Shown in pieces: positions 35,598-46,840 of a stretch of 64,000 nt of DNA. The position numbers and the translations under genes are program-made. Position 1 is the first letter of the stretch. Every line of letters starts with the position of its first letter. The notes beneath the pieces are model-generated. The model did no database searches, was not told the DNA's origin, and was given only the letters and a program-made list of their open reading frames with translations. Where the stretch lies: NCBI GenBank assembly GCA_964058805.1, contig CAXKVV010000081.1:310001-374000 (forward strand), read 5' to 3'. This DNA comes from Schoenoplectus triqueter. Taxonomy: Eukaryota > Streptophyta > Magnoliopsida > Poales > Cyperaceae.

Positions 35598-35606
35598 CAG
35601 ATTCGG

Positions 35607-36128
35607 ACCCATTTTAGACGTGCATTTCCGTCAAATAATTTTATCGTCTCGTTTTCAACATCAGAAAAAAGTGGAATATTCTATTAAAGGGACATCTCCG
35701 TTTATTCAATAAATGTTTAGTATGATGATGGATTAAATTTACAGAATTATAATGTATTAATTCGTTAATAGTAGATCAAAGGAAGAATTTTTGGCAAATA
35801 GATACATTAGAGCATGTGACTGATTAGTGATGATTATAAAATTTTAAAAAAACAAAAGAAAATTCATATCTTCGTAACAGAAAGGGATAATGTTATGGAA
35901 CTTTTCTAAATTTTTTACTTGTCATAAAAAGCGTCCCAATCTTTTTTATTTGAATTTCTTGACGAACGTCACAATATTTCATGTTAATTTCAAATGAGAT
36001 GGGATAAATTCTTTTAATAGTTCTTAGTGTTATTATTCATAAAATAAAATATTTAGGATGTAAATTTCGGTGTTCATGAAATAAAAACTTTTCCACACAG
36101 ATCAAATTATGGGAAACTGAAAACACGG
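35607..36128. other. Intergenic, no feature recognised
   Basis: A/T-rich single-copy-looking DNA without ORFs above ~50 codons, tRNA-like boxes or clear repeats. Confidence 0.4.
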
Positions 36129-36208
36129 AAGCATAAAAATGAAAAGAGTTGAGCTACGGTACTATACAAGCATAAAAATGAAAAGAGTTGAGCTACGGTA
36201 CTATACAA
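36129..36208. repeat. Exact 39-bp tandem duplication
   Basis: The unit from GCATAAAAATGAAAAGAG to CTACGGTACTATACAA occurs twice in a row without change. The GAGCTACGGTACTATAC word resembles the ends of the hairpin repeats at 37474 and 37748, so it may be the edge of a fold-back element. Confidence 0.85.
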
Positions 36209-37429
36209 AGCGTGGATCACTTTGTGCTATACATTTGTATATTAGTTTTTTTAATTTAAATGATCGATCCAAACTACTTAACATGATCACCGTTCATAAA
36301 TTTAATTGCAGATCAAGTTTTAAAATTTTAATTTTTTTACTATTCTTTATATAATTAGAAAATCACTTGATTTAATCGCTATGAACAATTCAAAAAAGTG
36401 ATAATATAATTATCTAAAAAGTAGTATATTTTTTTAAATATAAAATTTGGTCTAAAATTAAATTTATATATATAGAGATTATATTGAGCGGCTTTGGATC
36501 AATTATTTAGACTTTAAAAATGAAGATATGAATGCATGGTAAGACCGATTTGTGTTATGCATAACATCAAAATCCAACTCAAACATTTTGATTTTTAAAT
36601 TAGCAAGATATTAAATTTAGATAGTCCATCTCAATAGTATAAAAAAAAACTCGGCGCACTAGTATTCAAATTTGCCATATGATGAAAATTTAACGAATTT
36701 GATTGAATGCTCCTCAATCTCAAATTGGGTCCGACCAATCCGTTAATTTTCTATTGTACTGTCCAATCAAAATATTAAAGTCATATTTTAATTTTTTTTC
36801 TATTTTGGAAGCAGCTTCTGTAGCAGCAAGGATGAATAAATCATGAGAATTATAGACAAACAGACACTAAAATCGTTGGAAGCGAAATATATCCCATAGA
36901 CATCGGACCAAAAATCTAGTTTAATGGGCAAATCTACCTTTCAATCGCTCTCAAATTCACACTGGAATTTCATTATATCGCTTTAAAACGTGAAAAATGT
37001 TATATTTAAAAGTCTGATGGCTCACACAATTCATCGGATTAAATTTGGCTCGATGAGCGACGGACCAAACTTTTTCCCAAAATTGTTACTCTAATAAAAA
37101 AAAGGCAGTACAGCAAAACGAGCCCTAAGAGAAATAATTGTATCAAATTTCTTTAGTTTGTGCCCTCCACTCAGCAACAGCCGTTGGATCTAAGCTCATA
37201 ATTATTATATATGATTTTATCCATCATTTGATCCGAAAAAATAACAAACATTATTTGATTCGTATCTATTTTTTTACTATTTTTAAGATAGATAGAAAAT
37301 CACTTGATTTAATTATTATAAACCATTCAAAATGAGTCATTTTTTAGCTATCTTAAAAAATAGTAAAAAAATCCTAAAAAAAATAAAATTTGGCCTCCAC
37401 CTAGATTTTCATATAAAAAATATTTTGAC
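36209..37429. other. Intergenic; fold-back-like debris and a repeated segment
   Basis: 37080-37200 is similar to 28480-28690 (AAACGAGCCCTAAGAGAAAT, CCGTTGGATCT). 37240-37430 (ATAGAAAATCACTTGATTTAAT) repeats words found at 36354-36380. Short ORFs at 36139 and 37138 are A/T-driven and not considered genes. Confidence 0.4.
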
Positions 37430-37769
37430 CGGTCGGATCAACCATTTAAACTTTAAAGATGGAGAAACGGTCTGTAGCACACGGGTCATCCGTGCTACGC
37501 GTAGCACCGTAGCCAAACTCTATATTTATATATAAATATAATTAGATTTTTTTGGGATATGCAGTCGGATAATATCAGATCAAATATCTTTGGATAATGT
37601 CAGATATTAATTGATAATAGCTAAAAAGTCAGATACGGATAAGTAATAGTTCCCAACTATATTTTCATATGAAAAATATTTTGACCAGTCAGATCGACTA
37701 TTTAAACTTTAAAGACGGAAAAACGGTCCGTAGCACACGGGTCATCCGTGCTACACGTAGCACCGTAGC

Positions 37770-37790
<21 letters not shown>
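37430..37790. repeat. Two copies of a ~105-bp unit ending in a palindrome
   Basis: From GACCGGTCGGATCAACC to ACCGTAGCCAAACTC (37428-37520) and from GACCAGTCAGATCGAC (37683-37776). Each ends with GTAGCAC-ACGGGTCATCC-GTGCTAC followed by a palindrome: perfect GTGCTACGCGTAGCAC at 37492-37507, and the same arms at 37748-37763. (CT)n and (TA)n microsatellites follow at 37773-37822. The 37543-37664 gap holds ATCCG-type hAT debris. Confidence 0.75.
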
Positions 37791-37822
<32 letters not shown>

Positions 37823-38196
37823 GTGCTTTGTAAAGCAAAAAAAAACTATATTTTTTGTATAAGATTTTATATTCTAATGGCTCAAACAGTCAATCTAAAT
37901 TGCTCAATAAATTTTTTATATTAAAATCTTGCAAGATATTAAATTTCATGAATTTTTGAGTTTTTTAGCTATTTTTAAAAAAAAGTCTTGATTAACATAA
38001 GAAAATGATCTATTTCGGGGCTGTTTTTAAAAAATAATTAAAAAATAACTGAAAAAACCTCAAAAATCATGAAATTTAATATCCAATAAGATTTTAACAT
38101 AAAGAAATTATTGACCAACTTAGATTGACTGTTTGATCTATTGAGATATAAATCGCATGCAAAAGTAAAAATATTTTTTTTGCTTTGCAATATACT
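37823..38196. mobile_element. Fold-back MITE
   Basis: Left arm GTGCTTTGTAAAGCAAAAAA and right arm TTTTTTTTGCTTTGCAATATAC are inverted. So are CAAACAGTCAATCTAAATTG and CTTAGATTGACTGTTTGATC further in, and TTAAATTTCATGAATTTTTG / AAAAATCATGAAATTTAA in the middle. The TA microsatellite at the left obscures the TSD. Confidence 0.72.
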
Positions 38197-38199
38197 CCT

Positions 38200-38550
38200 A
38201 GAAGTACGGAGTTCTTTCGCGCTCCTAACTCAAAAATTACATCCAATGATATTCAAATTTTAATTTATCATGCTCATTAAATTTTATGGAATACAAAAAT
38301 TTGAGCTATTTCAAAATTTTCAAGTCATTATTTTTAATTTTTGAAAATAATGTATAAATATTTATTTATTATTATTTTTAGAGCTGTTTTTTTTTAAAAT
38401 TAAAAATAGTGATTTAGAAAACTCAAAATATCACAAATTTTTATATCCCATAAGGTTTCATATGAAGAATTTAATGAGTATAATAAATTAAAAATTGGAA
38501 ATTATTTGATATACTTTTTGAGTTAGGAGTACTGAAGTGATCAGTAGCAC
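38200..38550. mobile_element. Fold-back MITE
   Basis: The outer arms pair through CTCCTAACTCAAAAA and TTTTTGAGTTAGGAG, then inward CATGCTCATTAAATT / TTTAATGAGTATAATAAATT. Directly abuts the element at 37823. Termini beyond the arms are diverged. Confidence 0.65.
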
Positions 38551-38569
38551 TTTGGCCGAAAAACTATTA

Positions 38570-38890
38570 TAATTTTTATATTTATGCTTCAATTTTCAAT
38601 TTAAGTAGCTCAATAAAATATTTATATCATAATCTTGTTGAATACTATTTTTTATCATGTTTAAAAATATTTTAGTATACTTAATGATTTTTAAAAATAG
38701 CCTAAAATAATGGAAAAATATATAAATTTGTATGTCAAAAATGATCATTTTCTAAAATCACTAAGCATAGTAAAATAATTTTAAATATGATAAAATTAAT
38801 ATCCTATAATATTATGTTATAAAGATTTTATTGAGCTACTTAAATGAAAATTTTGAGCATGAAAAATTAAATTTGGACTGATATCAGTTC
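38570..38890. mobile_element. Fold-back MITE
   Basis: AATTTAAGTAGCTCAATAAA and TTTATTGAGCTACTTAAAT are inverted, as are AATGATTTTTAAAAATAG / TTTTAGTATACTTAATG and CTAAAATCACTAAGCATAG pairs in the middle. Third of three adjacent hairpin elements upstream of SUS. Confidence 0.65.
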
Positions 38891-39239
38891 AACCCAAGTG
38901 TTTTTGAAAGCACGATAGATAAACACTCTCTCTATATGTAGTATTTAACTTTTATAATTAATATTTAATTTCTATAATTAATGATTCTATCAAAAATAAT
39001 ATGCAACTATTTTTCAATGATATAAATAATATATTTATTTAATATTCAAATATATCCATATTTATATTTATATTTGTCCGATAACTGATCCGTAATCGGA
39101 TATCCATAAAATATTCAATCTATATCCGAGACTATACGTATCTCACAAATTACAACCAATGTAGATATACCAAAACTCCGTGTCAGATCCGTTTATTTTA
39201 CACCCCCTACCGTCAATTCTTTGATTCATACTTGCCGTA
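38891..39239. other. A/T-rich spacer with ATCCG-type hAT debris
   Basis: 39075-39150 (AATCGGATATCCATAAAATA, TATATCCGAGACTATACG) resembles the fragment at 3360-3935. No coding sequence. Confidence 0.4.
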
Positions 39240-39620
39240 TTTCACAAGAGGAGAGAAAAGAGAAAAAGTTGAAGTGAAGTCTCCGGGCAAAAGAAGAAAG
39301 GAAGAAAAAAGTGTTAGAAAGTTGAAACCGCTGTGGTTTCTCGTTCATTTTCTGTTAATTTCAAAATAAATAAATAATTAATTATTGCTTAATGCATCGT
39401 TGCATGACTTACGATGTCTTTACCAACAGGTGACACCGAATTTTAAACAATTGGAGAGTTTGATATTTTCTTGTAATGGATATTATCTAGAAAAAGAGAA
39501 GAAAAGGGCAATATAATGACAAAGATAAGCGTGGGTTCTTATACTTTCTTGATTGCTTGATGCTTAGTATCCGTTTCAATATATCTTTTTATTTTCATAA
39601 ATACAAAATATAATTAGCAC
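39240..39620. repeat. Second copy of the duplicated SUS-upstream segment
   Basis: Shares with 34690-34980, in the same order, GTTGAAACCGCT, CATCGTTGCATGACTTA / CATGGTTGCTTAACTAA, AATGACAAAGATAAGCGTG and CAATATATCTTT words. This copy has an extra ~70 bp (39430-39510). The pair is separated by 4.5 kb of later insertions. Confidence 0.7.
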
Positions 39621-40495
39621 GGAATTTGTTCTTTGTACGAACCCTCTTAATATATCTAGCGCTAATTTTATTATAAATGAATAATATATTTTATTTAAAT
39701 ATAATTTATGTCTAAATGTATTACAATGGCTCTTAAATTTTAAATTAAATTAAAATATTATTTAATAAAAGATGATGTATAAATATAATATTTTTTCTCA
39801 AATATGGTTGTACAATGTGTAACTTTTTTATAATAAAATTTATTAATAGTTGATGTTTAATTTATTTCATATGCGATCTCTTTTTTAGACCTTCTATAAA
39901 TGTGTAGTAAAAATAACAAATAGGAAGGAAAGAAATAAATGAGTTTTACTGAAATATGAAATATTATTTTTATAAAAATCAGTCAATTACAATTATAAAT
40001 TGAAATATAAATATTTCAATTATTATATATTATTTGATAATAGGAATGGATAAACTTAATTTATACTTTTGTTATAATATAATATAAATATAGAAATAAA
40101 TATGTTTTTTAAAATGTAAAGCCAATAGCAGGAAACCTTGAACAGCATTGTGAACGGACAGAAAAGGGAAATTTCCTCAGCCTCCATTAATAGACGTGAA
40201 TAAATTCTCGTCAAAATTTTCGGTCATCTCCATTTTGAAAAACCATCAAATATCAAATTTCTTTTGGAACGATATATCCAGTATGTGAAAATAGAGAGCT
40301 GCGGTACAAGGTTTTATGTTGGATTTAGTCAAATTCCAGGGAGTCACCGGGAAACAAGTCGACGACGATTGGATTTGGGGGCGGTATGGAGGAGCACAAA
40401 CTTTCAAAAACAATGCAATTTAAACTTTAATAGCAACTTGTAAGCTCAAATATTTAAATATTAATTTCTTTCCACTGATACTCTCTTGGTTGCGT

Positions 40496-40503
40496 TATAA
40501 AAG
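40496..40503 (+). promoter_or_regulatory. SUS TATA box
   Basis: TATAAAAG, about 30 bp before a C/T-rich presumed start region (~40528), followed by a (CT)n-rich leader ending at a GAG|GTAAAT splice donor (40625). CT-rich leaders are common in highly expressed plant genes. Confidence 0.65.
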
Positions 40504-40527
40504 GTTCACAGCCTCTACGGTTTCCTT

Positions 40528-41749
40528 CATCCATTTTTGGTTTCCCCCTTTCTATACCCTTCCTTATTTGCGTTCAGTTCGTTTACTGAAGCTCTCTCCT
40601 CCTCCTCTCTCTCTCTCTCTCCGAGGTAAATACCTTGCGCTTAGAGTTAGATTCTATTTTGCTTGCATTTTGATATTTTGATCTGGTTGAAAGATTTGTT
40701 GGAGAATCAGCAATAGGTCATATGGTACAGTAGCGCTGGTGCTTGTACAATTTGGGACCAGTCAGGATTTTGATCCCACATTGGCCCCTCTGTAAAAGCT
40801 ATGTTGCGATCTGAACTTATTGCATGATCTTCTTTTAGATCTAATCTCCTCAAAAGGTTTTCCGTGGTAAGTGGGAACAGTAACTTCTAGTAAAAATTGG
40901 AGTTTCTTTCAACACGGCAACATTGTTTGGCTGTGACACTTACTAGTAATAACAGTTTCCTTTCTTTATCTCTTTTTCAAACTGTAATTTTCTCTTTAAG
41001 ATAACTTACGTATTGCTAAATTCTGTAAACAGACTCGTCTTTTCTAGTAGCTGTTCTGATTGAATACATCAAAGTTTGGGTGTGGTAAAACAGCATATAC
41101 CGACAATATTCCGGATTAAAAGAAAACGCTGGCCACTGTTAATTTGCATTTTTTTTTAATTTCAAAAACTTCTATCCCTAATGTTAACCATCAATCAGGT
41201 CCCCTGATTGGTTTTCTGGGTACCCATAAATTGAGACTTAATATATGTTGAAGATGAAATTTCTTAGACTATTTGATATTTTAATCTGTGTATGTCGAGA
41301 TTAGTAAAGATCCATATTACCAAGTTCTGAGTTCTGACACCCATGATAGCTCAGTACATACAAATGTAATTAATTATTTTTTTTAACTCCCATTTTCACA
41401 ACTGCCCTCCATTGACTTTGCCTATATATTGGTCCATTCTCTCCTTTGCTTTCTCTCTCCCTCCTCTCATCTTTTCAAACCCACAAAATATACCTTGTGG
41501 TCTATCTAAATCTTTAGTTTGGTAATTTCACAACTCTCCTCTCATTTTGTTTTTTGTTTTTTCGTTCTGGAGTTAACCCTCCTATATCATCTGCATATTA
41601 GATGTGATCTTTCTCTTTTATTTTCCAAGCTCTAAAACCTTGTGCCAAAATCCATCGTAGATCCAGGAAATTTAACATGTAAAATCAGAAGCATCTTTCA
41701 GATTTTACACTTATCAACTAATTAGTTTGTCAATTTTTTTGATCTGTAG
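40528..41749 (+). other. SUS: SUS 5' leader exon and leader intron
   Basis: Non-coding leader exon about 40528-40625, then an intron of ~1.1 kb (GTAAATACC donor at 40626; GATCTGTAG acceptor ending 41749). Translation starts four bases into the next exon. A long intron in the 5' leader is usual for plant SUS1-type genes and often boosts expression. The intron also has a TATATATT at 41423-41430 followed by C/T-rich DNA, a possible second promoter. Splice sites are inferred, not tested. Confidence 0.6.
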
Positions 41750-41753
41750 TAAG

Positions 41754-44700
41754 ATGGCATCCAAGTTGACCCGCATCCACAGTGTCCGGGAGCGCCTTGA
41801 CAATACTCTCTCAGCTCACCCCAATGAACTCATTGCTCTTTTCACTAGGTGCTTCTTCTGTTTTCTTATTATTAGTTTTTCTTTCTTTAATATTTTTCAT
41901 TATGTAATTATTTCGTTCATACTATGTTTAAAGTCAACTTTTTGTCGAAAGAAGTCATAACACTTTTGATCGGTTGTCATTTTACCTGATTTGATTCTCT
42001 AAATGATCTCATATTTGAAACTGCCTGAGTAATATATTTGTTCTATTGTTATAACTTACAAGTGACAGATCTCTAGCTGAAATTGAGAGATCTAGTCTAC
42101 CAGTGGGCTATTGACTAAATTATTCTAAATAATATAAATTAGGTATGTGAAGCAAGGCCAGGGAATACTCCAACGCCACCAGATTCTTGCTGAGTATGAT
42201 GCTATCAGTTCCTCTGGCGAGATTCAGAAGCTTCCAGTATTTGAGGATGTCATTCATGCTGCTCAGGTACTTGTTTTTTGTTGTTGTTTGGGTTCCTTAA
42301 TCCAGGGGCGCAACCAGAAACGATCGATAGGGGGTGCCCGATTCAAATAAATAAAATGTTCGGGTCAAAAGAAAATTTATTTTTTATCATACAACCTTTA
42401 TTTTTCAGTGAACCGAGGGGGTGCCCGGACGCCGGCTAGCGCCTACCTTGGTTCCGCCCCTTCCTTAATCCACACCTAGTATAATAAAGGATTTGAAGTT
42501 CAAAAATAGGCATATAATAGTAACCTATGGTTACCAGCGTATGGGTAACCCATACCGGGTTTGGTTTGCAGAATCTGATATAAGTCAATTAAGGCCTTTT
42601 GGTATTCAGTGGAACCATTAACTCATTGCAATGCCTGAAAGCAAACAAAAATTTGATCCTACATAATCATTTGCATTATATAACAAAATTTTCTTCCTTG
42701 GTTGTGTAAATCAGGAAGCCATTGTTCTTCCTCCATGGGTTGCCCTTGCAGTCCGTCCTAGACCCGGTGTGTGGGACTACATCCGCGTCAATGTCAGTGA
42801 GTTGGCTGTTGAGGAGTTGAGCGTCTCTGAGTACCTCAAATTCAAGGAGAGCCTTGTTGAGGAAATGTATATATTCAACTACTAATGTGTACAAGTTATT
42901 TCAACAGCTTCAACTATTCAACTTCTTTTTCTAATCTGGTTACAATTGACTTCATGCATATTAATTCCAGCCCTGATGCATTCCCCCTCGAATTGGATTT
43001 TGAGCCATTCAATGCCTCCTTCCCCAAGCCTTCTCTCTCCAAATCCATTGGTAATGGTGTGCAGTTTCTCAACCGTCACCTATCCTCCAAGTTGTTCCAG
43101 GACAAGGAGAACCTTTTCCCTCTCCTCAACTTCCTCCGTCAACACAACTACAATGGCACCGTAATTTCAAAAAAATAAAGTTCATTAATTTTTGAGTTTC
43201 TGCAGTTCATATTTTTTGAGTGGTTCATAACAATATTAAATCTAATTGTAACTCCTGATTTATAGAGCATGATGGTGAATGACAAGATCCAGAGCCTTGG
43301 TGCTCTTAGATCCTCCTTGAGGAAGGCTGAGGACTACCTACTGAGTGTACCGCAGGAGACCCCCTACTCTGAATTTGACAGCGGGTAAAATACTGATAAA
43401 TATAATTACCACAATTATTTTTGAACCACTTGAATTTCAAAATGATTAAATTGTGAACTGACAGACTAGTTCTGGTTTTTCAGATTCCAAGCTCTTGGAT
43501 TGGAGAAGGGTTGGGGTGACAATGCCCAACGTACCCTCGAGAACATCCACCTCCTCTTGGATCTCCTTGAGGCCCCTGATCCTTGCAACTTGGAGAAGTT
43601 CCTTGCCACCATTCCCATGATGTTCAATGTGGTCATCATGTCCCCCCATGGTTACTTTGCTCAAGACAATGTCTTGGGTTACCCCGATACCGGTGGCCAG
43701 GTACAGTATGTTTTGTGTTATAGAGCTGAACTCTAATATATGATTTGCCGATTACTATTTAAAATTTATGTTTGTCATCATTCGGCTCTTATCAGGTTGT
43801 GTACATCCTTGACCAAGTTCGTGCTTTGGAGAATGAGATGCTCCTCAGGATCAAGCAACAAGGCCTTGATATCATCCCCAAGATTGTCATTGTAAGTTCA
43901 AAAGTTGAATATAAAAAATATAAAAAATATGATAAATTGTTTTACCTTCTGAATGTTATGCTAATGTCATTTTGGTGATGTTTGATGAACTTAATATTAG
44001 ATTACAAGGCTGCTACCCGATGCTGTAGGAACAACCTGTGGCCAGAGGATTGAGCCTGTTGAGGGATGCAATCACACCATTATTCTGCGTGTGCCGTTCA
44101 GGAACAAGGATGGGATCTTTCGCAAGTGGATCTCCCGTTTTGATGTCTGGCCCTACCTAGAGAATTTCACCGAGGTTCGTGCATTGATATGCTTTTTATA
44201 TTCGATTTCAATTGTTTAATTTTCTCTTACTGTAATTTAATTTATCTTTGGTTTTTCTTATGATAGGATGTTGCCATAGAGATTGCCAAAGAGATGGAGG
44301 CCAAGCCTGACCTCATCATTGGCAACTACAGTGATGGTAACCTCGTTGCGACATTGTTGGCACACAAATTGGGAGTGACCCAGTGCACCATTGCACATGC
44401 GCTGGAGAAGACCAAGTACCCCAGCTCTGACCTCTACTGGAAGAAGTTTGACCCTCAGTACCATTTCTCCTGCCAGTTCACCACTGACCTCATCGCCATG
44501 AACTTCACCGACTTCATTATTACCAGCACCTTCCAAGAAATTGCTGGAAGGTACATCATCATTCATCTATTCATCCTATTATCAAAAGTCCAAATTAACA
44601 ACAGGCAAATTTAACATCTTTATTTCTTTGAAATTCTCAGCAAAGATACCGTGGGACAGTACGAGTCCCACATTGCCTTCACCATGCCTGGTCTGTACCG

Positions 44701-46035
44701 TGTTGTGCATGGTATTGATGTGTTTGATCCCAAGTTCAACATCGTCTCCCCTGGTGCCGACATGTCAGTGTACTTCCCATACACTGAGAAGGAGAAGAGG
44801 CTGACCCACCTCCATCCTGAAATTGAGGAGCTCCTCTTCAGCAAGGAGGACAACACCGAGCACAAGTATGAAAAATAAATATCTTAAATTCAGCAAATCT
44901 TGTTAAAAAATAGTGAATGCATTTATCCCTGCTAAAATTCTAACAATGAACTTTCAAACAGGTTCTACTTGGAGGACAGGAACAAGCCAATTATCTTCTC
45001 CATGGCCCGTCTCGACCGTGTGAAGAACTTGACTGGCTTGGTTGAGTTCTATGGCAAGAACGCCAGACTGAGAGAGCTTGTCAACTTAGTGATTGTGTGC
45101 GGTGACCATGGCAAGGAGTCAAAGGATAGGGAGGAACAGGCTGAGCTCAAGAAGATGTACACCTACATTGAGGAGTATAAGCTCAACGGCCAGATCCGCT
45201 GGATCTCTGCCCAGATGAACAGAACTCGCAACGGTGAGCTCTATCGCTACATCTGTGACACCAAGGGTGCCTTTGTCCAGGTACTTATTAATCCAACTTC
45301 AGAAATATCATTTCATAGTTACTCGTCGTGTTAAATTATATATACAGAATTCGAATTAAGGAGCTTAACAGCTTTAATAATCATTTTCCCCTTTACAGCC
45401 TGCTTTCTATGAGGCATTCGGTCTCACTGTGGTCGAGGCAATGACCTGTGGTCTGCCAACATTCGCCACCTGCAATGGTGGACCTGCTGAGATCATTGTT
45501 GATGGTGTCTCCGGTTTCCACATTGACCCATACCAGGGTGATAAAGCAGCCGAGATCCTAGTCAACTTCTTTGAGAAGGTCAAGGCTGATCCATCTCACT
45601 GGGACAAGATTTCAGCTGGTGGCCTCAAGAGAATCTATGAGAAGTGTGTATATATTTTTTTCTTTGGTCGGACATTTTTGGTTTAGACTTGGTTTTAGAC
45701 TTCTTGTTGAAATTTGAATGAGCTTATGGTTTTTGTTTGTATTGTGTAGGTACACTTGGAAGTTGTACTCCGAGAGGCTCATGACTTTGACCGGTGTGTA
45801 TGGCTTCTGGAAGTACGTCTCTAACCTCGAAAGGCGTGAGACCCGCCGCTACCTCGAGATGTTCTATGCTCTTAAACTCCGCAAACTGGTAAATTGAATT
45901 TTAAGTCTAATTCTATAGTTCACATTCTTTTTTCTTTTTTGATGAAATGAAACAAACTGACTTTTTGTTTCATTTCTTGTAATGCAGTATGACACTGTAC
46001 CCTTGGCCACTGATGCCGCACCAAATGCTGTCTAA
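41754..46035 (+). CDS. SUS: Sucrose synthase (SUS1-clade), complete, 14 coding exons
   Basis: Cytosolic enzyme (GT4 family) that reversibly converts sucrose + UDP to UDP-glucose + fructose, feeding cell-wall, starch and respiratory pathways. Exons: 41754-41848, 42143-42266, 42715-42866, 42971-43160, 43266-43384, 43484-43700, 43796-43891, 44001-44174, 44267-44550, 44641-44865, 44962-45280, 45399-45643, 45750-45888, 45988-46035. All junctions are GT/AG and in phase; they sum to 2427 nt = 808 residues, normal for the family (about 805-815). N-terminal [12 protein letters not shown] carries the regulatory Ser (Ser10). GYPDTGGQ ends at residue 299. [10 protein letters not shown] (575-584) supplies the UDP-binding Arg/Lys. 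E-x7-E is at Glu670 and Glu678 ([11 protein letters not shown]). No stop or frameshift, so it looks functional. Confidence 0.96.
42303..42462. mobile_element. 160-bp hAT MITE in SUS intron 2 of the coding region
   Basis: Perfect 8-bp TSD CCTTAATC (42295-42302, 42463-42470). Termini CAGGGGCGCAACCA and TTGGTTCCGCCCCTT are near-perfect inverted repeats. It lies in the 448-bp intron between exons 2 and 3, away from splice sites. Intact TSD and TIRs imply a fairly recent insertion. Confidence 0.9.
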
Positions 46036-46219
46036 GCTCTCTAATGTATGCATGTAGTTCAGCTCAATAAGGCAGAGTTGAGAGAGGAGATGCTTAATTG
46101 TTTGTTGCCCAATTTTTAATTTATCTTTGTTTTTTTTCCTCTTCGATGTTCTTTAGTTTGTTTTCATTTTGAAGGTTGCTGTTTTGGGGATTTTGGGGGT
46201 TTCAACATTGTTGTGATTC

Positions 46220-46225
46220 AATAAA
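46220..46225 (+). terminator. SUS polyadenylation signal candidate
   Basis: AATAAA, 185 bp after the stop codon, after a T-rich 3' UTR with TTTGTTTTTTTTCC. Cleavage is probably 15-30 bp downstream. Confidence 0.6.
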
Positions 46226-46249
46226 AAAGGGCTAATTTTCCAATCTTGT

Positions 46250-46832
46250 CTCCATTTAATTTACTATTTATGTCTTTATCCTGTTTCATTTGGCGCTAAG
46301 TAACAGTATAAAATAGTGAAAAGATGCGATCAAAGTAAAAGATCTTATCCAATCAAACCTTGTTATCCATACCAAACAAAGGAGTTGGGAATCTTTTGAT
46401 TTGGTTGAGAATTGTTTTTGTGCTTGTTGTTAATGGTGACAGGTTTGTTACGTCTGACCAGCATTTCTAAATATACAGGCGCCGTATATTATATGACAAG
46501 TTGACGACCATGAACTGCGCTTTAAATTTTCTTGAAAATTTTTGGGCCTCCTTTAATCAGAAGTGGTAAATCTAGGCGGCTCTCTAGAAGACTTCCAAAA
46601 AATTGTAGCAAAATTTTCCTCCGAAAATCAGGAAATTTTTCAATAAAGAGGGATGCGTGTGATGCTGAGATGAATATTGATGACTAAAAACTGATTTTGT
46701 CGGCCACTAATTACTTGTTGGACTCTCTTTTGACCATCTCGTTGTATTTTTATTTGTTCTTTTGGTAGGAACGCAGTTACTATGGTAAAATGGAATACAC
46801 AGCAACTGGTGATATATTTGCTGAATTTAGCT
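46250..46832. other. SUS 3' flank, no feature recognised
   Basis: Single-copy-looking DNA between the SUS poly(A) signal and the hAT target site. No ORF, RNA gene or repeat was recognised. Confidence 0.4.
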
Positions 46833-46840
46833 GTTGGGTC

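Noticed and set aside
43446..44865. Minus-strand ORFs opposite SUS exons
   Set aside because: Overlap conserved exons on the + strand; no independent support.
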